A stretch of 9,999 nt of DNA from assembly GCA_034437315.1 (NCBI GenBank), contig DAOTUC010000072.1:1-9999 (forward strand), written 5' to 3'. Shown in pieces: positions 1-4,258 of the stretch. Source of the DNA: DSAR01 sp034437315 (GTDB taxonomy: Bacteria; Chloroflexota; Anaerolineae; B4-G1). How positions within the stretch are numbered: the stretch's first letter is position 1; each line of letters opens with the position of its first letter. A program made the position numbers and the translations under genes. The notes beneath the pieces are model-generated. The model made no database searches. It saw only the letters and a program-made list of their open reading frames with translations, and was not told where the DNA came from.

Positions 1-1309
1 GCTCGTCCACACCGATGGGCAACATCACCAGGCCGCTGATGACCTTGGGGTAGAAATCGGTGGATTTTTGCGGCATCTTCTCCCCCGCCGCCGTGCAGGC
101 TCGCACCTGTTCCATCCGCGTTGGGTTCATCACCATCAGGAACTGGGCCTCGCCCTCGTCGACCGCGTCATACCCCATCTGTGGATCACGCAGATATTCG
201 ATGTTCTCCTTGTTCTCGACCGCCTCTTTGCTGATGTCCAGCACCCGCTCGATGAACAACTCGTGCAACACCGTGACGTCCAGCAAGCGCCAGGCCACGT
301 CGCGCTCGGGCATCAGCCGTTCCAGCACAGCGGGATCTTGCAACGTCAGTACCGCGTAGCGCCCGTCGTAGAAGCCGAAGCGCGGCTGCCCGACCTGGGC
401 CTCGGCGAGTGCAGCCTCCATCGCCGCCCGATTCGCCGCCGGCTTGACCTCGAAATAGGCTTCAGCCGCTTGCAGGGCCTCCGGGCCGCTCATCTGGCCA
501 TAGGAGTGGATGAGGCGATGGGTCGGCAGGATGACCAGTCCTGGATCTTCCATGCTGACCATCGTCACCATCCGGTAGTTGAAACCGGCGTTGGATGGCG
601 CGTCGGGGTGTTTCTCCCGCATCTCGTCCCGGTAATTGAGGGCGGTCTCGTACCGGTGGTGCCCGTCGGCGATGATCAGGTTTTCCCGGGGGGCTATCTC
701 CTCGACGACGGCCTGGATCACCTGGGGATCGGTCACCGGCCAGAACTTCTGCGTCACGTCGCTCTCGAACATCTCCCGTAGTTCAAAACTCGCTTGCCCC
801 CGGATAGCCGTCCCCAGCAACTCGTTGATCCGGTCGCCGGGATAGAGCATGAAGATGTGGCCGAAGTTGGCCTGGGCGGCCCGCATCAGGTTGAGCCGGT
901 CCACCTTGGGGCCGGAGAGCGTTCGTTCGTGAGGCAGGACCACGCCCTCTTCGAAGCGGCTTAATTCGAAAGCTGCGACCAGCCCGTGGCGCGTCTTCTG
1001 GGTCCCATCGGGCATGGTGAACGACTGGTGGAGCACGTAGAGCGCGCGGGTCTCCTCCCGCATCAGCACGCCCTCCTGTCGCCAGGTCTGGTAGTAATCG
1101 CGCGCCCGGGTGTAGACGTTGTTCTGTTCGTCGTCGTCGGCCTGTTCCCGGCCCTTGATGATGCGCACCACGTTGTAGAGGCTCAGGTCATAATACTTAT
1201 CCTGCAAACCGTGCCGCACCCGGTCGTAGGGCTGGCTGATGACGGTGGACAGGTCGTCAATCTTATCGGGGTTGTAGCGCACGCCTCTGAAAGGTTGAAT
1301 CGTCGCCAT
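1..1309 (-). CDS. DUF1015 family protein (3' end cut by window edge)
   Basis: The reading frame is open from an ATG at 1309 to the left edge, giving 436 complete codons with no stop. The protein matches the DUF1015 family: the N-terminus has the QPFRG motif (residues 5-9) followed by RYN, then SGPKVDRL (132-139), ADGHHRYETA (214-223, with H217 and H218) and PQKSTDFYPK (413-422), which normally lies close to the family's C-terminus. So only a short tail should be missing. No signal peptide or membrane segment is apparent, so it is probably cytoplasmic. The start is supported by AGGAG at 1316-1320, 6 nt upstream. It is the third gene behind the aminotransferase and SerA genes, 90 bp after SerA, so it is probably cotranscribed. 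The biochemical function is not established to my knowledge. Position in a serine operon without SerB suggests a role in phosphoserine or serine handling, which is inference only. Confidence 0.9.
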   Translation of the reverse strand, partial: MATIQPFRGVRYNPDKIDDLSTVISQPYDRVRHGLQDKYYDLSLYNVVRIIKGREQADDDEQNNVYTRARDYYQTWRQEGVLMREETRALYVLHQSFTMPDGTQKTRHGLVAAFELSRFEEGVVLPHERTLSGPKVDRLNLMRAAQANFGHIFMLYPGDRINELLGTAIRGQASFELREMFESDVTQKFWPVTDPQVIQAVVEEIAPRENLIIADGHHRYETALNYRDEMREKHPDAPSNAGFNYRMVTMVSMEDPGLVILPTHRLIHSYGQMSGPEALQAAEAYFEVKPAANRAAMEAALAEAQVGQPRFGFYDGRYAVLTLQDPAVLERLMPERDVAWRLLDVTVLHELFIERVLDISKEAVENKENIEYLRDPQMGYDAVDEGEAQFLMVMNPTRMEQVRACTAAGEKMPQKSTDFYPKVISGLVMLPIGVDE

Positions 1310-1317
1310 ACTAATCT

Positions 1318-1397
1318 CCTAACCTGGCAAAGCCAGAACTCAAAAAGCACACTAACGGCAAATCCTTGCTCACCGTGCAAGAATCCTAGCGGTTAGG
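1318..1397 (-). repeat. Short dispersed repeat, copy A (CCTAACC/GGTTAGG ends)
   Basis: This 80-bp unit fills most of the gap between serA and the DUF1015 gene. Read on the minus strand it begins CCTAACC and ends GGTTAGG, and contains a small hairpin with arms CTTGC and GCAAG. A second copy lies at 3769-3850 in the opposite orientation. Including a few bases outside the unit, the best 45-nt block (1360-1404 against 3762-3806) agrees at 36 of 45 positions by eye, and the right part shares CTTTTTG and the GGTTAGG end. The GGTTAGG end runs into the Shine-Dalgarno sequence of the DUF1015 gene. It could be a MITE-like element or a genome-wide intergenic repeat; no transposase is present. Confidence 0.6.
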
Positions 1398-1399
1398 CC

Positions 1400-2299
1400 C
1401 TAACCTGCGTACTCAATCGCGGTTTGGGCGACCTCTTCGCCGACCCGCGCCTTGGCCTCTGACGTCCCCGCGCCCATGTGGGGCGAGCAGATTACCTGGG
1501 GTAGGTCCATAAAGCGCTTGCCGCGCTCCTCTTTCTCGTCCTCGAAGACGTCCAGCGCCGCCCCGGCGACCTTGCCCTGCTTGACCGCCTCGTAGAGCGC
1601 CGCCTCGTCCAGGGTGCCGCCGCGCCCGCAGTTGACGATGTAGACGCCGTCCTTCATCTTCTCGATGGCCTCGGCGTCGATGAGGTAATGGGTGGCGGGG
1701 GTATGGGGTACGTGGAGCGATATGTAGTCGGAGCGCGCCAACAGATCATCCAGCGCGACCTGCTCGGCGAAATCGACCTCGGTCGGCGTGCGCCTGTAGA
1801 AAAGCACGTCCATCCCCAGCGCGTGGGCCTTCTCACCCACCAGGCTGCCGATGCGCCCGAAACCGATCAGGCCCAGCGTCTTGCCTGCCAGTTCCGCGCC
1901 CTTCATCTGCTTCTTTTCCCACTTGCCCTCCTGCATCGAGAGCGCCGCCTGCACGATGGGGCGGGCCAATGCCAGCAGGAAACCGATGGTCAATTCCGCC
2001 ACCGAATTGGACGAAGCGGCCGGCGTATTGCGCACGTCAATGCCCTTCGATTCGGCGTACGCCACGTCGATGCTGTCCAGGCCCACGCCGCCCCGGACGA
2101 TGACTTTCAGATTGTCCGCTTTGTCGATCAGCGCTTCGCGCACCTTGGTCCGGCTGCGGACGACCATCCCGTCGTAATCGGCGATGATCGTTTCTAATTC
2201 TTCCAACGTGATATCGTCTCGTACGTCAACCTCAATCCCCGCTTCCTGCATCGTCGCGATGGCCTGGGGATCGGTTGGGTCACAAACAATCACCTTCAT
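1400..2299 (-). CDS. serA: D-3-phosphoglycerate dehydrogenase, short form without ACT domain
   Basis: This NAD-dependent D-2-hydroxyacid dehydrogenase probably oxidises 3-phosphoglycerate to 3-phosphohydroxypyruvate, the first step of serine synthesis in the cytoplasm. With 299 residues it is a minimal form: an N-terminal catalytic part, the Rossmann domain with GFGRIG (146-151), then the C-terminal return. The catalytic triad is visible: Arg226 in NCGRGG, Glu255 in DVFEDE, and His274 in SPHMGAG. Longer SerA proteins carry ACT or ASB domains for serine feedback; this one has none, so end-product control, if any, would have to lie elsewhere, for example at the RNA level. The ATG at 2299 is chosen over the TTG at 2305 because AGGAGG at 2307-2312 lies 7 nt from the ATG but only 1 nt from the TTG. 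It follows the aminotransferase gene on the same strand after a repeat-filled gap. A glyoxylate or hydroxypyruvate reductase is possible, but the context favours SerA. Confidence 0.88.
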   Translation of the reverse strand: MKVIVCDPTDPQAIATMQEAGIEVDVRDDITLEELETIIADYDGMVVRSRTKVREALIDKADNLKVIVRGGVGLDSIDVAYAESKGIDVRNTPAASSNSVAELTIGFLLALARPIVQAALSMQEGKWEKKQMKGAELAGKTLGLIGFGRIGSLVGEKAHALGMDVLFYRRTPTEVDFAEQVALDDLLARSDYISLHVPHTPATHYLIDAEAIEKMKDGVYIVNCGRGGTLDEAALYEAVKQGKVAGAALDVFEDEKEERGKRFMDLPQVICSPHMGAGTSEAKARVGEEVAQTAIEYAG

Positions 2300-2306
2300 C
2301 GTCAAA

Positions 2307-2312
2307 CCTCCT
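2307..2312 (-). promoter_or_regulatory. Ribosome binding site of serA (decides the start)
   Basis: AGGAGG on the minus strand lies 7 nt before ATG 2299. A TTG at 2305 in the same frame would be only 1 nt away, so the ATG is the likely start. Confidence 0.8.
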
Positions 2313-2320
2313 ATGGTTGG

Positions 2321-2394
2321 ATATTGGTAGATCGGTATATCGGCGTACCGGTGAGTTGATAACCAATTTACCCATATACCAATCTACCGACATA
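2321..2394 (-). repeat. Inverted array of degenerate octamers between aminotransferase gene and serA
   Basis: The left arm (about 2328-2351) is three 8-bp units of the type TANATYGG, such as TAGATCGG and TATATCGG. The right arm (2363-2394) is four units of the complementary type, such as CCAATCTA. The best pairing is 2324-2343 with 2371-2390, agreeing at 17 of 20 positions, so the transcript could fold into a long hairpin. There is no U-run after it, so it is not a standard terminator. It might be an RNA processing or stability element, or simply a repeat typical of this genome. Confidence 0.65.
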
Positions 2395-2401
2395 CCAGCG
2401 A

Positions 2402-3469
2402 CTATAAGTCTAGAATGTCCTCAATCTCTCCGGTGAGCCACTTCAGGTCGTCCAGGGTCAAATCGCCCATGTGCGCGATGCGGAAGCACTTTTCCTTGAG
2501 GTCGCCGTAACCATTGGAGATCATCGCCCCGCGCTCGGCCAACGCCTTGTTGAGGTCGGCGACGCTGATGCCGCGCGTGTTCTCGACGTTGGTCACGGTG
2601 TTCGACAGGTAGTTTTCATCCGAGTAGAGGGCGAAGTAACGCCGCGCCCAATCCTGGACGTAAGCGGCCATCTCCTTGTGCCGTTCCCAGTGCTGTTCCA
2701 AACCCTCCGCCAGGATGTCGTCCATCTGCGCGTTGAGCGCCTGGATCAAGCTGATGGCCGGCGTCGCCGGGGTCTGGTGCTTTTCGTACTTCTTATCCAT
2801 CTGGGCGTAGGAGAAGTAATACCCGTGATTCTCCACCTGCTGAGACCGCTCGCGGGCTCGGTCGCTCACCGCGCAGACGGTCAAGCCCGCCGGCAGGGCG
2901 AAGCATTTCTGCACGCCGGCCAGGCAGACGTCCAGGCCCCAGGCGTCGAATTCGATCTTCTCGCCGGCCATACAACTGACAGCGTCGACCAGGATCAAGA
3001 CGTCGGGGTATTTTTCGTGCACCAGCGCGGCGATGTCCGCCACCGGATTGAGCAAGCCGGTCGAGGTTTCATTCATCACCACGGTGACGGCGTCGTAATC
3101 GTCCTGTGATAACGCCTCATCCACCAATTCCGGGGTGATGGCTTGTCCCATCGGCACCTCAATCTTGTGGCACGGCACGCCATTAGCGGCCGTGATCTGA
3201 TGCCACCGCTTGGAGAACGCGCCGCAAGCGGTGTTCAGCACCTTCTTGTTCGAGGCCTGGCGCACCGAGCCTTCCATCACACCGGTTGAGGATGAGGCGT
3301 AGAGATAGACCCGTTGCTCGGTGTAAAGCATTTTCTGCAGCTTGGGGGTCACGTCGGCCTGAAGATCGGCGTACTCCTGGGAGCGATGGCCGATCATCGG
3401 TTCAGCTTGGGCCTGCAGGATTTCCTCCCGCACGTGGGTTGGCCCGGGGATAAACAACTTCTTGTACAT
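2402..3469 (-). CDS. Class V PLP aminotransferase, probable phosphoserine aminotransferase (serine/alanine-glyoxylate type)
   Basis: The 355-residue protein is a fold-type I PLP enzyme of the class V aminotransferase family. The start FIPGPTHV (6-13), GHRS (27-30), SSTGVMEG (60-67), the cofactor aspartate D162 in LVDAVS, the Schiff-base lysine K188 in GVQKCFALPAG, and R340 in FRIAHMG, a likely substrate carboxylate anchor, are all present. Directly followed by a SerA-type dehydrogenase, it most likely transaminates phosphohydroxypyruvate with glutamate to give phosphoserine. It resembles the alanine/serine-glyoxylate branch and not the classical SerC sequence, so serine-glyoxylate or alanine-glyoxylate activity remains possible. 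Start: AGGAGG at 3477-3482 lies 7 nt before ATG 3469. It is the first gene of the minus-strand operon and lies behind a long leader that contains a glycine riboswitch and two terminator-like hairpins, so its expression is probably attenuated. Confidence 0.85.
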   Translation of the reverse strand: MYKKLFIPGPTHVREEILQAQAEPMIGHRSQEYADLQADVTPKLQKMLYTEQRVYLYASSSTGVMEGSVRQASNKKVLNTACGAFSKRWHQITAANGVPCHKIEVPMGQAITPELVDEALSQDDYDAVTVVMNETSTGLLNPVADIAALVHEKYPDVLILVDAVSCMAGEKIEFDAWGLDVCLAGVQKCFALPAGLTVCAVSDRARERSQQVENHGYYFSYAQMDKKYEKHQTPATPAISLIQALNAQMDDILAEGLEQHWERHKEMAAYVQDWARRYFALYSDENYLSNTVTNVENTRGISVADLNKALAERGAMISNGYGDLKEKCFRIAHMGDLTLDDLKWLTGEIEDILDL

Positions 3470-3508
3470 AGATCAACCTCCTATTGAGTAATGGTCAAAT
3501 CGGAACCG

Positions 3509-3539
3509 AAAAAACGAGGGTTTCTGGATCGGAAACCCT
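3509..3539 (-). terminator. Terminator-like hairpin just before the aminotransferase gene (possible attenuator)
   Basis: On the minus strand a perfect 8-bp stem AGGGTTTC/GAAACCCT (3532-3539 with 3517-3524), with a 7-nt loop, is followed by CG and six T (3514-3509). This is the form of an intrinsic terminator. It lies about 40 nt before the start codon at 3469 and no promoter is seen after it, so constitutive termination would silence the operon. Conditional control is the likely reading. Confidence 0.65.
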
Positions 3540-3577
3540 ATCCCGGACGAGCCGGAACCAATAAGGTCACCGTGTGC

Positions 3578-3605
3578 AAAATTCTTGTACAAAAAACAAG
3601 ATTTT
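3578..3605 (-). repeat. AT-rich hairpin resembling the core of repeats A and B
   Basis: Arms AAAATCTTGT and ACAAGAATTTT pair over about 10 bp with one bulge around a T-rich loop. Read on the plus strand, the pattern ATTCTTG...CAAG.ATTT echoes the hairpin core of the two longer repeats, but the CCTAACC ends are missing. It may be a decayed copy or an unrelated weak hairpin. Confidence 0.4.
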
Positions 3606-3768
3606 CACTGGGTAGGCGCTATCAACCAATCTGTAGGTCAGGCAATACAGGCGTCGCATCGGCAATCGTTGGCGACCGAAGCGGTTTTTGGGAATTTCCA
3701 TAGCCCGGTAGGTACGATGCCGGACGACTGCCAAAGCACGCGCGAGGCGCTGATCTCCCGAGCTAGGG

Positions 3769-3850
3769 CCTAACCAACAGAATCCTTGCACAGCGAGCAA
3801 GAATTTGGTGGTCAACGGTTCCTTTTTGGCTTTAGCTCTGCTAGGTTAGG
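3769..3850 (+). repeat. Short dispersed repeat, copy B (CCTAACC/GGTTAGG ends)
   Basis: This 82-bp unit begins CCTAACC and ends GGTTAGG, with an internal hairpin with arms CTTGC and GCAAG. It is the inverted counterpart of the unit at 1318-1397. It sits directly behind the U-run of the riboswitch terminator, in the leader of the serine operon, antisense relative to copy A. The ends also match each other for a few more bases (CCTAACC.A.CAGA), like imperfect terminal inverted repeats. No direct target duplication is clear. Confidence 0.6.
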
Positions 3851-3858
3851 GACACAAC

Positions 3859-3895
3859 AAAAAGGGACACACAAACACGACGAGCTGTGTGTCCC
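3859..3895 (-). terminator. Intrinsic terminator of the glycine riboswitch expression platform
   Basis: A perfect 10-bp stem GGGACACACA/TGTGTGTCCC (3886-3895 with 3864-3873) with a 12-nt loop is followed on the minus strand by five T and then GTTGT. It starts 11 nt after the end of the second glycine aptamer, so it is well placed to be the switch's transcription terminator. A further TGTGTCCC just downstream (3849-3856) could compete for the 5' arm. Confidence 0.88.
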
Positions 3896-3906
3896 CTGTC
3901 TGCTAA

Positions 3907-4100
3907 CCTGAGAGATTCCTCCCGACATATGCCGAGCTTTGCCCCTTCGGCGCCCACGGATACGTGCTTCCGGAGGTCTTTCCAGAGGAGCCGCTAGGAT
4001 GTGGGGTCCTGCGGCCTGAGAGTTTAGCCAATGCGACCAGCTTTATCACATTGGCTTGCCCCTTCGGCGCCCGCCTTCAATAATAATTGGCGTTCTCTCC
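3907..4100 (-). promoter_or_regulatory. Tandem glycine riboswitch (two aptamers)
   Basis: On the minus strand two glycine aptamers follow each other. Aptamer I runs from GGAGAG (4095-4100) to CTCTCAGG ending at 4015; aptamer II from about 3985 (GGAAAGACC at 3975-3983) to CTCTCAGG ending at 3907. Each contains the conserved core GCGCCGAAGGGGCAA (4056-4070 and 3939-3953). A GC-rich hairpin (3990-4015) joins them. A consensus promoter lies upstream and an intrinsic terminator downstream on the same strand. The known ligand of this class is glycine. The direction is away from the SHMT-GcvT gene and toward the aminotransferase-serA-DUF1015 operon. Whether glycine turns the genes on or off cannot be read from the sequence. 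Confidence 0.95.
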
Positions 4101-4134
4101 CCCACACCCCATGGCCAATTGTTTAACTGGGCGT

Positions 4135-4163
4135 ATTTTACATCACGCTATCACAATTGTCAA
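4135..4163 (-). promoter_or_regulatory. Sigma-70 type promoter for riboswitch and serine operon
   Basis: TTGACA (4158-4163) and TAAAAT (4135-4140) on the minus strand are separated by exactly 17 bp. Transcription would start near 4128, about 28 nt before the first aptamer. Confidence 0.85.
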
Positions 4164-4170
4164 ACGCTGC

Positions 4171-4198
4171 TTGACACTGGGCAGTAGACGTGTACAAT
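4171..4198 (+). promoter_or_regulatory. Sigma-70 type promoter for the SHMT-GcvT operon
   Basis: TTGACA (4171-4176) and TACAAT (4193-4198) are separated by 16 bp. Transcription would start near 4205, giving a leader of about 54 nt. The -35 box is the mirror image of the minus-strand -35 box with 7 bp between them, so the two polymerases would compete or be controlled together. Confidence 0.82.
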
Positions 4199-4207
4199 GT
4201 TCCTGTT

Positions 4208-4242
4208 CTCATCTCTCAGTTCTCAATTTTCAATTCTCAATT
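4208..4242 (+). repeat. Five degenerate heptamers in the 5' leader of the fusion gene
   Basis: Five adjacent 7-bp units follow the consensus YTCAATT, the first two more diverged (CTCATCT, CTCAGTT). They occupy most of the leader between the promoter and the ribosome binding site and leave the mRNA pyrimidine- and AU-rich and weakly structured. Confidence 0.75.
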
Positions 4243-4247
4243 TTACC

Positions 4248-4253
4248 TGGAGG
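4248..4253 (+). promoter_or_regulatory. Ribosome binding site of the SHMT-GcvT fusion (decides the start)
   Basis: TGGAGG lies 5 nt before ATG 4259. An in-frame GTG at 4190 overlaps the promoter's -10 region and would add 23 residues encoded by the heptamer leader, so it is not used. Confidence 0.8.
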
Positions 4254-4258
4254 CCTTG

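Larger units (their letters stand above)
3470..3853 (-). other. Gene-free leader between riboswitch terminator and aminotransferase gene
   Basis: No convincing gene is seen in these 384 bp; the short open frames have no recognisable protein sequence and no good ribosome binding site. The region holds, in minus-strand order, repeat copy B (3769-3850), small inverted repeats (CGATGC/GCATCG at 3715-3720 and 3656-3661; CTGTA/TACAG at 3631-3650), an AT-rich hairpin (3578-3605), a terminator-like hairpin (3509-3539) and the ribosome binding site of the aminotransferase gene. I found no clear promoter for the aminotransferase within it, so it is probably an untranslated leader transcribed from the promoter near 4163. 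Confidence 0.6.

Noticed and set aside
68..781. Long open frame opposite the DUF1015 gene
   Set aside because: The minus-strand frame carries clear conserved family motifs across the whole stretch, so the plus-strand frame is its shadow in GC-rich sequence.
1400..2299. SerA as a truncated gene because the ACT domain is missing
   Set aside because: The protein ends cleanly after the dehydrogenase fold; short PGDH forms without ACT are a normal class.
3664..3691. Plus-strand terminator with arms ACCG/CGGT followed by five T
   Set aside because: The stem is only 4 bp and no plus-strand gene ends nearby.
3540..3760. Possible T-box leader before the aminotransferase gene
   Set aside because: A terminator-like hairpin is present, but I find no good T-box sequence (AGGGTGGNACCGCG). 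The nearest match has TGGT, which does not fit a serine tRNA acceptor end.
3491..3773. Small open frames on the plus strand in the same leader
   Set aside because: They run through the terminator-like hairpin and have no ribosome binding site or protein family features.
3567..3815. Small open frame of 82 codons on the minus strand in the leader
   Set aside because: It overlaps repeat B and the hairpins, has no ribosome binding site and no recognisable protein features.
3900..4100. Glycine riboswitch acting on the SHMT-GcvT gene
   Set aside because: The conserved cores, terminator and promoter are all on the minus strand, and the plus-strand promoter starts downstream of this region, so the plus transcript does not contain the aptamers.
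4190..4258. Longer start of the SHMT-GcvT fusion at GTG 4190
   Set aside because: It overlaps the promoter -10 region and would translate the heptamer leader; the ATG at 4259 has TGGAGG and begins the SHMT sequence.
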